Assembly: GCA_039817885.1 (NCBI GenBank)
Contig: JBCBUY010000003.1
Span: forward strand, 1-64,000
DNA length: 64,000 nucleotides
Direction of reading: 5' to 3'
From: CALLCD01 sp039817885
GTDB lineage: Bacteria; Pseudomonadota; Alphaproteobacteria; Caulobacterales; Hyphomonadaceae
Shown here: in pieces, positions 35,633 to 43,265 of the stretch
Layout of the letters: each line of letters starts with the position of its first letter
Position numbering within the stretch: the stretch's first letter is position 1
Translations under genes and position numbers: made by a program
The notes under the pieces: model-generated
Databases searched by the model: none
Seen by the model: the letters and a program-made list of their open reading frames with translations, nothing else
What the model was told of the DNA's origin: nothing

Positions 35633-35857
35633 TCAAAATCGACTGAAGGGCGATTGTTCGGGCCCGGTTTCGAGGCCGAGCAGATTCACCGCATTGACGA
35701 GAAACAAAAAGAACACGAACCCTGCAAATATCAGGACCAAGCGCCAGGATATTGCCCAAGGACGCAGATCCTCCTTGGGCAGACCTGCTCGCCAATTGGC
35801 GATGACGCACAGTCCGAGGGACACAACAAGGCCGACAATCGTCGCCGTCCATCCCAT
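35633..35857 (-). CDS. Small two-helix membrane protein
   Basis: A 74-residue protein with two hydrophobic helices (about 4-21 and 38-62) separated by a basic loop. No family was recognised. The ATG at 35857 has GGAGG 9 bases upstream and follows the glycosyltransferase stop by 16 bases, so it is likely expressed with it. A longer, low-quality reading in another frame overlaps it and is rejected. Confidence 0.65.
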   Translation of the reverse strand: MGWTATIVGLVVSLGLCVIANWRAGLPKEDLRPWAISWRLVLIFAGFVFFLFLVNAVNLLGLETGPEQSPFSRF

Positions 35858-35873
35858 CCAAACGGTCCTCCGG

Positions 35874-37328
35874 CTAATAGTATGCTGCCGGGTCTAGTGA
35901 TGGTGTGTTCGCCGTCAAGCCATGGGGCGTCTTCGCCCAACTATAGGGCGATCTGAAAAGCTCCATAATGGCCCGAGCAGCGGCAAGCGACAGGAGCGGC
36001 CAATAGATCGGTAAGGTCAAAACAAGGACCCAACGATGCTGTCCTCTGCCCGGTGCTGCCAATGCGGCAATAGCGTTGACGATGTAGCCGAGCCCAATCA
36101 CCGCCAAGCTCATGGCGCTGACCCCCATCCCTGGCAGCGCGAGACTAATGAGGCACCAAAGCAATAAGGGGCCGTGCAGGCAGGCGGAGAGTATAGCGCC
36201 GGCCAGTAGCAACTGGATGGACAGATAGCGCCTCAAGCCAAGCTCGGCGGCGACCGCTGCCGGGTGCGTCATTAGGACGGCCCAGGTCTGCATATAGCCC
36301 TTGATCCAGCGAGACCGCTGAGCGGTCCAAATGCTCAGTCTTTCGGGAGCCTCTTCAAGTGTCGGTTGGGAGATCGACGAAATCTGCCACCCCAGCCGGG
36401 CGAACCGCAGGCCAAGATCGGCGTCTTCGGTCACGTTCCATGCATCCCATCCGCCAACGGCCTTCAACACGTCAACTCGGAAATGATTGCTCGTGCCGCC
36501 AAGGGCGATCGGAAGCTTGGCCCTGGCAAGAGCCGGAACGATGAGACCGAAATGAACATCGTATTCCAGCCCCCATTGACCTGCCGTCCAGCTGCAGGCG
36601 GCATTGTGGGCCCGCAGCGGAGCCTGCACACAAGCAACGTCGTTTGACGCCTTGTGCTCGAACGCCATAACAGCCGCCTTCAGCTGGGCGGGGTGCGGAC
36701 GATCCTCTGCATCATAAATGGTTAGATACTGTCCGCGAGCGCGCGACAATCCAACATTCAGGGCTCGCGGCTTGGTGCGCGGCACCCCATCGGGCAGCGC
36801 TAGGATTGACCAATAGCCCGGCATATTGGCCTTCCTCAAAGCCTGTCTGGTCGGGTGGTCCGTCTCTTCGGTCAGGAAGATCACGTCCATTTTCTCGATC
36901 GGGTAATCAAGGCGTTTGATGGCCTCAACGATGGTCGGCACAGAGGCCGCTTCGTCGAACAATGGGACAAGGACAGTATAGTCGGGCCAGGATCTGAGTG
37001 GCGGACAACTTGGTCGCCCCGTGTGCATGCCTGCCTGCCTCAGCCAGGTCGAGAGGATAAGCGCCCCGCGCAATACGATCATTGAGAAGAAAAAAGAGAG
37101 CAGGACGCCTGAGACGATACGGATCGTCAGCCCCGGTGCGACGAGTGCCAGAAGACCGATGGCGACAAGGGTGCCCCATATCCACCGGACCCGGCCGTCC
37201 AGCCGCCGGCTTGACAGGAGTGGGGCGGACTCTGCGAGACCGTTGGCGGCCCGGTGGGTCTCAACTTCGGAGACCGTTTCGACGCGCGCTATGCCTTGAT
37301 TTGTCCTGACTGCATCCGCCCCAACCAT
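35874..37328 (-). CDS. Family 2 glycosyltransferase, membrane-bound, cellulose/hyaluronan-synthase type
   Basis: A 484-residue inner-membrane enzyme. Two N-terminal helices (about 50-95) precede the GT-A domain, starting YTVLVPLFDEAASVPTIVEAI. It contains an IYDAEDRPHPAQL acidic motif, a TEDADLGLRFARLGW motif and the processive QxxRW signature QRSRWIKGYMQTW; C-terminal helices follow. This arrangement suggests a processive synthase of an exported polysaccharide, product unknown. No PilZ domain or cellulose-operon genes are adjacent. Confidence 0.85.
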   Translation of the reverse strand: MVGADAVRTNQGIARVETVSEVETHRAANGLAESAPLLSSRRLDGRVRWIWGTLVAIGLLALVAPGLTIRIVSGVLLSFFFSMIVLRGALILSTWLRQAGMHTGRPSCPPLRSWPDYTVLVPLFDEAASVPTIVEAIKRLDYPIEKMDVIFLTEETDHPTRQALRKANMPGYWSILALPDGVPRTKPRALNVGLSRARGQYLTIYDAEDRPHPAQLKAAVMAFEHKASNDVACVQAPLRAHNAACSWTAGQWGLEYDVHFGLIVPALARAKLPIALGGTSNHFRVDVLKAVGGWDAWNVTEDADLGLRFARLGWQISSISQPTLEEAPERLSIWTAQRSRWIKGYMQTWAVLMTHPAAVAAELGLRRYLSIQLLLAGAILSACLHGPLLLWCLISLALPGMGVSAMSLAVIGLGYIVNAIAALAAPGRGQHRWVLVLTLPIYWPLLSLAAARAIMELFRSPYSWAKTPHGLTANTPSLDPAAYY

Positions 37329-37396
37329 GGAAGGATGAAAGACATGTAACGCTCAAGCAACAATCAACCAAAACGCGAATCTAATGCGCATTACGA

Positions 37397-37639
37397 TCAG
37401 GAATCATCCTCGCTCGACACTGGCACCTTGGACGGCTGAGACGGCTCCGCACCGAGATTCCCGGTCGCCTTGTCGATCACATCATCGGTCAGTGTCTTGG
37501 CAAGTCCGGGGTCGCCGGGTGTCGGTCCACGCCTATGGCCACCGCCCCACCAGCCCCCGCCTCTCCACAATCGCATCAAGATCAACAAGATGAGCAGGAG
37601 GATCAGGAAGACCAGTATGTATTTCAGGAGTAAGAGCAT
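37397..37639 (-). CDS. Small single-helix membrane protein
   Basis: An 80-residue protein with one very hydrophobic N-terminal helix (about 3-22), a Gly/Trp/Arg-rich hinge (RGGGWWGGGHRRG) and an acidic C-terminus. No family recognised. GGAG lies just before the ATG at 37639, and the gene follows ubiK by 24 bases on the same strand. Confidence 0.6.
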   Translation of the reverse strand: MLLLLKYILVFLILLLILLILMRLWRGGGWWGGGHRRGPTPGDPGLAKTLTDDVIDKATGNLGAEPSQPSKVPVSSEDDS

Positions 37640-37663
37640 ATCTCCAGCTCCAGGTGACCGCGC

Positions 37664-37909
37664 TTAGTCTTTGCTGCCCTTCAGGGATGCAAGTTCTGCT
37701 TCCAGCGCGTCGATCCTCTCAACAGCTGCTTGCAGCAGGGATTTTAGCACATCAATATCCTCGCGGGTCGCGAGATCCATATCCGCAACGAGGCGCGCTG
37801 CCTGGTTCTGAACAAGGGTTTGGGCCTCCTCACCGACGGACCTGGCCGCCCCCATGGCTCCAGTCATCAGACCGGCTAATTCATCGAGCAGTGGATTTTG
37901 AGCCGCCAT
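37664..37909 (-). CDS. ubiK: Ubiquinone biosynthesis accessory factor UbiK (BMFP domain)
   Basis: An 81-residue protein of the YqiC/BMFP family, which supports ubiquinone synthesis and has membrane-fusogenic properties in vitro. The amphipathic N-terminal region (NPLLDELAGLMTGAMGAA) and the C-terminal coiled coil (LATREDIDVLKSLLQAAVERIDALEAELASL) are typical. It is divergent from lgt, a placement commonly seen in alphaproteobacteria. Confidence 0.85.
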   Translation of the reverse strand: MAAQNPLLDELAGLMTGAMGAARSVGEEAQTLVQNQAARLVADMDLATREDIDVLKSLLQAAVERIDALEAELASLKGSKD

Positions 37910-37987
37910 GGCGTTACTCCTTCAAGCAATTGTCGCCTTTCTGTCCTACCAGATGGTATCAAAACGCTTAAGGGAAAAGGCCTTCCT

Positions 37988-38932
37988 ATGATTGCATTTG
38001 CCGCGCTCGCTTTTCCCGAGTTCAGTCCGTATGTGTTCACTATTCCGGAATTGAACCTGTTCGGACTGGAAATCGGCCCTCTGCCGCTTCGCTGGTATGC
38101 AGTGTCATACATTATCGGGTTGCTCGCAGGGTTTGCCTATGTGAACCGCATTATTCAGACGCCGGCGCTGTATGGCGGTCCACCGCCTGTTACGCGCGAG
38201 GATACGGATGATGTCTTCGTGTGGGTTCTTATCGGCATGATCCTGGGTGGCCGCGTTGGATACGTGCTGTTTTATCAACTGCCCTTCGAGCCTGAGCGCA
38301 TTGCTGCAGATCCTTTGAGCCTCATCCGGGTCTGGGATGGTGGTCTGTCCTTTCATGGCGGCTTCATCGGGGTTTGCCTGGTCATCTTCCTTGTCGCGCG
38401 GGCTCGAAAGATCCCGTTGCTTAACTTTGCCGATCTCGGGGCGATGCTTGCTCCGATTCCCGTGTTCGCGGTGCGCGTTCTCGGCAACTTCATGAACGCC
38501 GAATTATATGGCCGTCATACGGAGAGTTCGCTCGGTATGGTTTTTCCGGAAGGGTATTCTCGGAACGCCTCCGGACCACCAGCTGCCTGGGATGCGGTTG
38601 AAAAGACGTGGGTCTATCTCGGTACGGAAATGCCCCGCCATCCAAGCCAGATCTATGAAGGTGTCTTGGAGGGGCTTATCCCCTTCATGGTTCTGGGCGT
38701 CCTGGCCTGGCGGTACAAGATCCTCCAGCGGCCTGGCCTTGCGACCGGAATATTCTTCATCATGTACGGTATTGGCCGGACGATTGCTGAGAATTTCCGC
38801 GAACCCGATGCCCATATCGGTTTCTTGCCGGGCGGCATTACGATGGGTATGCTTCTCTCCTTGCCGATCTGGATTGCGGGCGCGCTATTCATCTGGACTG
38901 CCCTGCGCACCGAACCCGCAAAGGCAGCATAA
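37988..38932 (+). CDS. lgt: Prolipoprotein diacylglyceryl transferase Lgt
   Basis: An inner-membrane enzyme that transfers diacylglyceryl to the lipobox cysteine. About 314 residues with seven hydrophobic segments. GRVGYVLFYQL, SFHGGFIGV and the signature RVLGNFMNAELYGR are present, plus HPSQIYEG-type and GIGRTIAENFREPD stretches near the C-terminus. The ATG at 37988 gives the family N-terminus (FPEFSPYVFTI); an open frame further upstream overlaps ubiK and is not conserved. Confidence 0.96.
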   Translation: MIAFAALAFPEFSPYVFTIPELNLFGLEIGPLPLRWYAVSYIIGLLAGFAYVNRIIQTPALYGGPPPVTREDTDDVFVWVLIGMILGGRVGYVLFYQLPFEPERIAADPLSLIRVWDGGLSFHGGFIGVCLVIFLVARARKIPLLNFADLGAMLAPIPVFAVRVLGNFMNAELYGRHTESSLGMVFPEGYSRNASGPPAAWDAVEKTWVYLGTEMPRHPSQIYEGVLEGLIPFMVLGVLAWRYKILQRPGLATGIFFIMYGIGRTIAENFREPDAHIGFLPGGITMGMLLSLPIWIAGALFIWTALRTEPAKAA

Positions 38933-38980
38933 CAGGCTCAGCCGTTCCCTTTCGGATGAAAAGTCCCTAAGTAGCGCTCC

Positions 38981-39793
38981 ATGAAATTCTGGAAGATGAA
39001 CGGTGCGGGTAACGCCTTCATGATATTCGATGCGCGGGAGACCCCTTTTGCGCCGAGTGATGAGCAGATCCGCCAGATTGCCTCGGAAACGCATGCCGAC
39101 CAGGTGATTGCCCTGGAGCGCGCGCCAACGCGTGATGTCTTCATGCGCATCTGGAACGCAGATGGTGGAGAGGTCTCAGCTTGTGGAAACGTCACGCGCT
39201 GCGTCGGCGAGCTCATGCTGGCTGAAACTGGCAAAGACGTCGTGACGATCCAGACTGAAGCCGATGTCCTCAAAGCGCGACGGACAGGACACGAGGGCAT
39301 GATTACTGTGGATATGGGCTCGCCCCTGATGGGGTGGGAAGACATCCCCCTCGCCGAAGCCATGGATGTGCGCGGTGTTGATGTCAAAATCGGTCCGATC
39401 GATGACCCTATCCTGTCGCGCCCAGCTGTCGTTTCGATGGGAAACCCCCACGCGGTATTTTTCGTCGACGATGTCGATGCTTACGATGTTCCAGCCGTCG
39501 GGCCGCTCGTGGAAGGCCACCCGCTTTTCCCAGAGGGTGTGAATGTGGGCTTCGGCCAAGTGCTTGATCGGGAAACAATTCGCCTCAAAGTCTGGGAGCG
39601 CGGCGCAGGCCTCACCCTTGCCTGCGGCACGGGCGCTTGCGCGGCGCTGGTCTGTGCCGCTCGGGCCGGGCTCACCGAACGCAAGGCCAGACTGATGCTG
39701 GACGGTGGAGATCTATATGTGCACTGGCGCGAGGAAGATGACCGGGTTCATATGACCGGGCCGGTGGAACTGGAACTGGAAGGCGAAATTTGA
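38981..39793 (+). CDS. dapF: Diaminopimelate epimerase
   Basis: Converts LL- to meso-diaminopimelate for lysine and peptidoglycan synthesis. The 270 residues carry both catalytic cysteines: C68 in SACGNVTRC and C215 in LACGTGACAA, plus the opening MKFWKMNGAGNAFMIFDAR. In related genomes mtaB and ftsY follow dapF; here they resume only at 46976, after a 7-kb accessory block. It follows lgt by 48 bases. Confidence 0.95.
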   Translation: MKFWKMNGAGNAFMIFDARETPFAPSDEQIRQIASETHADQVIALERAPTRDVFMRIWNADGGEVSACGNVTRCVGELMLAETGKDVVTIQTEADVLKARRTGHEGMITVDMGSPLMGWEDIPLAEAMDVRGVDVKIGPIDDPILSRPAVVSMGNPHAVFFVDDVDAYDVPAVGPLVEGHPLFPEGVNVGFGQVLDRETIRLKVWERGAGLTLACGTGACAALVCAARAGLTERKARLMLDGGDLYVHWREEDDRVHMTGPVELELEGEI

Positions 39794-39796
39794 TCC

Positions 39797-39819
39797 GTCT
39801 TGTCGATATCCGACAAGAC
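39797..39819 (+). terminator. Hairpin after dapF
   Basis: GTCTTGTCG (39797-39805) and CGACAAGAC (39811-39819) form a perfect 9-bp stem with a 5-base loop just after the dapF stop, with an outer ATCCG/CGGAT pairing. No T-run follows, so it is a possible Rho-assisted or weak terminator. Confidence 0.45.
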
Positions 39820-39876
39820 AAGCGGATCCGGCCGGACTAGGTTGGCCAGGCAGGCAAGCTATAAGGACGCCGACCA

Positions 39877-40362
39877 ATGATAGCCGTGCGTATCATGTTA
39901 CTTGCGAGCCTTGGACTGATCTTCTCTGGCTCCGCTTGGTCCCAAATCGATGTGGAGTTTGACGAGGATAACCGCCAACACGTCTCTCTTGTCCTAGGCG
40001 GCACCTCCATTCCTTCGGCAGATGAAACGGCGTTCACCATAGGGATCGACTACGAGTATCGCCTTAACCGTTTGATTGGCGTCGGCGCTGTTGTCGAGCA
40101 TGCGGTCGGCGATATTGATGCGACGACCCTGCTCGCGGTTGCCGACATCCATATCTGGAAAGGGCTCGCTATTCAGGCCGGCCCCGGGGTGGAATTTGCC
40201 GATGAGGGGGAGACCACTGAAACGTTCGCCATCGGCCGCATAGGTGCCTTGTACGAAGTTGAGATCGAAGAGCGATTCACCATCGCGCCTCAAGTTCATT
40301 ACGATATCTCGAGCGGACCGGACGCGGTCGTGTTCGGTTTGGCACTTGGCGTTGCATTTTAG
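39877..40362 (+). CDS. Secreted outer-membrane beta-barrel-like protein
   Basis: A 161-residue protein with a signal peptide (1 to about 22, cleaved near GSAWSQ). The rest has alternating hydrophobic strands (HVSLVLGGTS, FTIGIDYEYRL, IGVGAVVEHAV) and ends in an aromatic residue (GLALGVAF), as small eight-stranded outer-membrane barrels do. No specific family recognised. First gene of the accessory block after dapF. Confidence 0.65.
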   Translation: MIAVRIMLLASLGLIFSGSAWSQIDVEFDEDNRQHVSLVLGGTSIPSADETAFTIGIDYEYRLNRLIGVGAVVEHAVGDIDATTLLAVADIHIWKGLAIQAGPGVEFADEGETTETFAIGRIGALYEVEIEERFTIAPQVHYDISSGPDAVVFGLALGVAF

Positions 40363-40466
40363 GCTATAAATGCAGCCAAGCTCAGCACTCCCCAATTCAG
40401 GTGGATTGTCCTTCCCACCTCTTGCGGCTTAAACTGCCGGCTCTGGGGACAATAAGGGACGCACGC

Positions 40467-40937
40467 ATGAAACATCATATCATATCCGCCGCGGCTGCAG
40501 TGGCGCTTGCTGGAGCGGCGACAGCGCAAGATTCCATCTCCATCGAGCCGGGAGAATGGTCATTTGAGAATACAATGTCGGGCGTTGCAGATATGGGAGG
40601 AGGTCAGACCTTCGCCATGCCAGCACGGACATTCAACGATATTGAGTGTATCAAGCCGGAAGACGCCGTCCTGACGCCTGAGCGTATGATCCAGGAGATG
40701 CAGGAAGATGGCGGCAGTGAGTGCCAGTACTCGGACATTTCAATGTCTGGGCTTACGATGAGCACGACGATCACTTGCCTTCAGGACGGCATACAAATGG
40801 TTGGCGACTATAGCTATACAGTATCTGAGGATCGACGCTCAGGATCGGGAAGTTTGGACTTGAACGGCAGTATGGATGGGATGACGATCACGTCGAGTTT
40901 CACCATGATTGGCAGCTATGTCGGACCTTGCAGCTAA
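40467..40937 (+). CDS. DUF3617-type periplasmic protein
   Basis: A 156-residue secreted protein. The signal peptide (about 1-20, ending ATAQ) is followed by IEPGEWSFENTMSG, then paired cysteines (IECIKPED and SECQYSDI) and a later CLQDG, the layout of DUF3617 proteins. The ATG at 40467 follows AAGGGAC. Family function is unknown. Confidence 0.75.
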   Translation: MKHHIISAAAAVALAGAATAQDSISIEPGEWSFENTMSGVADMGGGQTFAMPARTFNDIECIKPEDAVLTPERMIQEMQEDGGSECQYSDISMSGLTMSTTITCLQDGIQMVGDYSYTVSEDRRSGSGSLDLNGSMDGMTITSSFTMIGSYVGPCS

Positions 40938-41066
40938 CAGGCTGTCCTCGCTCATCCCCATGCCTGCGGCAGAAGAGCTGGCTCAATTCCGGACAAATAG
41001 CTTGCGAACACCTCATCTATAAGGACATAGAACCTTCACGCTTGTTCCAATAAGTCGAGGTATGAC

Positions 41067-42206
41067 ATGTCCCTTCCTGCCACTTACCTTCAAATGGTCT
41101 CCACCGTTACGGCCGGTGGAGAACTTCGCATGGAGTTGGTCCAAAAAGACATGCCTCAGCCAAAGCCCGGCCAGATTATCGTGCGGGTCGAAGCGACACC
41201 TATCAATCCGTCCGATCATGGTGTGATGTTTGGTTGGTCGAATATGGCAGCGGCAGCCTCATCGGGCAGCGGCAAGGACACGGTGCTAACCGCGCCCGTG
41301 CCAGACCAAGGCATGCGCGTGATGAAGGCGCGGATCGATCAGGCGCTCCCTGTGGGCAATGAAGGGGCTGGGACGGTCGTCGCGGCGGGCGAAGGCGATT
41401 ATGCCCAGAGCCTTATCGGCAAGACGGTCGCTGTGATGGGTGGTGGCATGTATGCCCAGTATCGCGCGGTGGATGCGATGATGGCTCTGCCCCTGCAAGA
41501 CGAGCATACGGCCAAAGATGGCGCGTCCTGCTTCGTGAACCCGCTAACGGCGCTCAGCTTCCTTGAAACCATGCGTATGGAAGGCCACACGGCGATTGTG
41601 CACACGGCGGCAGCTTCCAATCTCGGACAGATGCTGGTGCGGATTTGTCAGGCCGACGGCGTCGAGCTTGTGAATATTGTGCGCAAGGCTGAACAGGCCG
41701 AGCTCTTGCGCGGCATGGGCGCGAAATATGTGGTCAACTCGAGCGATGAGAGCTTCATGGCGGACCTGACGGACGCCATCCACGCAACCGGCGCGACGCT
41801 CGGCTTTGATGCGACGGGTGGCGGTCAGCTGGCGTCGAATATTCTCACCGCCATGGAGGGAGCTGCGGCGCGCACACCGGGCGCATACAGCATCTATGGC
41901 TCCGTGGCGCACAAGCAGGTCTATCTCTATGGCGGGCTGGATGTGTCACCGACCGTGCTGACGCGTGGCTATGGCATGGCCTGGGGCGTTGGCGGCTGGT
42001 TGTTGCCGAACTTTCTGGCAAAGGCTGGCGATGAGGTCGCCATGCGCCTGCGCACGCGGGTTGCCAATGAGTTGAAGACAACGTTTGCCAGCCACTATAC
42101 CGATGAGATCTCTCTGTCCGACGCCCTGCAGGCAGAGGTCGTTCAGCGTTACAATGCGAAGACGACAGGCCAGAAATTCCTGATCTGTCCACAGATGGAT
42201 GTCTAG
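41067..42206 (+). CDS. Zinc-less MDR-family quinone/enoyl reductase-like protein
   Basis: A 379-residue medium-chain dehydrogenase/reductase. The N-terminal GroES-like domain (PKPGQIIVRVEATPINPSDHGVM) lacks the catalytic zinc cysteines of alcohol dehydrogenases. The Rossmann part carries HTAAASNLGQMLVRICQADGV and GFDATGGGQLASNIL. Probable NADPH-dependent quinone or enone reductase; substrate unknown. It converges on the SCP2 gene with 3 bases between the stops. Confidence 0.82.
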   Translation: MSLPATYLQMVSTVTAGGELRMELVQKDMPQPKPGQIIVRVEATPINPSDHGVMFGWSNMAAAASSGSGKDTVLTAPVPDQGMRVMKARIDQALPVGNEGAGTVVAAGEGDYAQSLIGKTVAVMGGGMYAQYRAVDAMMALPLQDEHTAKDGASCFVNPLTALSFLETMRMEGHTAIVHTAAASNLGQMLVRICQADGVELVNIVRKAEQAELLRGMGAKYVVNSSDESFMADLTDAIHATGATLGFDATGGGQLASNILTAMEGAAARTPGAYSIYGSVAHKQVYLYGGLDVSPTVLTRGYGMAWGVGGWLLPNFLAKAGDEVAMRLRTRVANELKTTFASHYTDEISLSDALQAEVVQRYNAKTTGQKFLICPQMDV

Positions 42207-42209
42207 CTG

Positions 42210-42566
42210 TCAGTCGAGGCTGTACTCGTCTTTCGATAGCGACGGAAACAGTTTGTGAATCTTCATGATTAGATTGAGGCTGCCGTCAAAGCGAAGCTTA
42301 CGTTTATAGAACATTTGTGGGCCTGTGATGCGGCCAAAGGCAAGATCGATGTAAGTGTCGGCGGACATCTTCATGGTCGCGTCTGCATCTGCGCTCAGGG
42401 TTTCTTCGACCCAGCAGGTCTGATCCTTTATCATGATGGCGAACGCTCCCCCTGCATCGCCGCTCAACTCAAACTGCAGAATAGTATCGAGCCCTTTGGC
42501 TGCCTCCTTGTCCAAACGGCGAGGCATGCCATTGATCAGTTGACGCACCAGGTCGTGCGTCGACAT
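42210..42566 (-). CDS. SCP2 sterol-binding domain protein
   Basis: About 118 residues forming a single SCP-2-like lipid-binding domain. ILQFELSGDAGGAFAIMIKD, a CWVEETLSADADATMKMSADTY stretch and DLAFGRITGPQMFYKRKLRFDGSLNLIMKI are typical. It likely binds or carries hydrophobic lipids in the cytoplasm. The ATG at 42566 is chosen; in-frame GTG 42623 and ATG 42590 would extend it toward the divergent methyltransferase start with non-family sequence. Confidence 0.8.
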   Translation of the reverse strand: MSTHDLVRQLINGMPRRLDKEAAKGLDTILQFELSGDAGGAFAIMIKDQTCWVEETLSADADATMKMSADTYIDLAFGRITGPQMFYKRKLRFDGSLNLIMKIHKLFPSLSKDEYSLD

Positions 42567-42650
42567 TTTCTGCGTCGGCGATGGGCCCATGAGACCAACG
42601 TAAACGAGCACCAATTTTGACACAACCGAGTGTCCACGCTTTTATACGGA

Positions 42651-43265
42651 ATGGATGCAATATCGCTCGACGCTGTACGATACGGCTTAACGGTCGTACT
42701 TGTGGTCATATTGCCCGTCGTTATTGCATTCTGGATCACGATCCACGGCGCAATCGCCATCTGGAAAACCCGGCCGGCCTGGCAAGCCTATACCGCTGCA
42801 CTGGTTGTGATTCTGGCTACGCTCGCCGCGATTTTTTCAAATTTCGGTGACGCCATCGGCCGAGATCTTGGAACCGTACCCGGTCTGCTCCTTGTCGGTG
42901 CGGGGATTTATTTCAGCAGTTGGCGCATGTCATCTCGCATTCGGTCTCATCTTAGTTTTCGCACTTTTGCCGGCGTGCCCGAGGTGAAAGGCGAAGCCCA
43001 CGATTTGATCGAGTCAGGCCCGTTTTCGGTTGTGCGGCATCCGCGCTACTTCATGATCCTTGTCGGAACCATCGGATGGGCCCTCGCTGCAAATTACTCA
43101 GGCGGATACGCCGTATCCGGACTATTTTTCATCGCGCTCTATCTCATCATGCGGATGGAAGAACGTGAGTTGATTGCCCGCTTTGGCGACACCTATCGCG
43201 ATTATCAAACACGGGTGCCGATGGTCTTGCCCCGGTTGACCCGGATCGGGCAGCTCTTTGCTTAA
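42651..43265 (+). CDS. Isoprenylcysteine carboxyl methyltransferase (ICMT)-like membrane protein
   Basis: About 204 residues with five hydrophobic segments. The C-terminal ESGPFSVVRHPRYFMILVGTIGWAL and RMEERELIARFGDTYRDYQTRVP match the PEMT/ICMT fold, in which RHP and ERELxxRFGxxYxxY bind SAM. It probably methylates a lipid or isoprenoid-type substrate. The start could be the ATG at 42651 or the GTG at 42630. The last 8 bases overlap the fused molybdenum hydroxylase gene. Confidence 0.8.
   Translation: MDAISLDAVRYGLTVVLVVILPVVIAFWITIHGAIAIWKTRPAWQAYTAALVVILATLAAIFSNFGDAIGRDLGTVPGLLLVGAGIYFSSWRMSSRIRSHLSFRTFAGVPEVKGEAHDLIESGPFSVVRHPRYFMILVGTIGWALAANYSGGYAVSGLFFIALYLIMRMEERELIARFGDTYRDYQTRVPMVLPRLTRIGQLFA

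Noticed and set aside
35172..35861. 229-codon reading of the NTF2-like gene
   Set aside because: The upstream 99 codons overlap a small membrane-protein gene with its own ribosome site and have no family resemblance.
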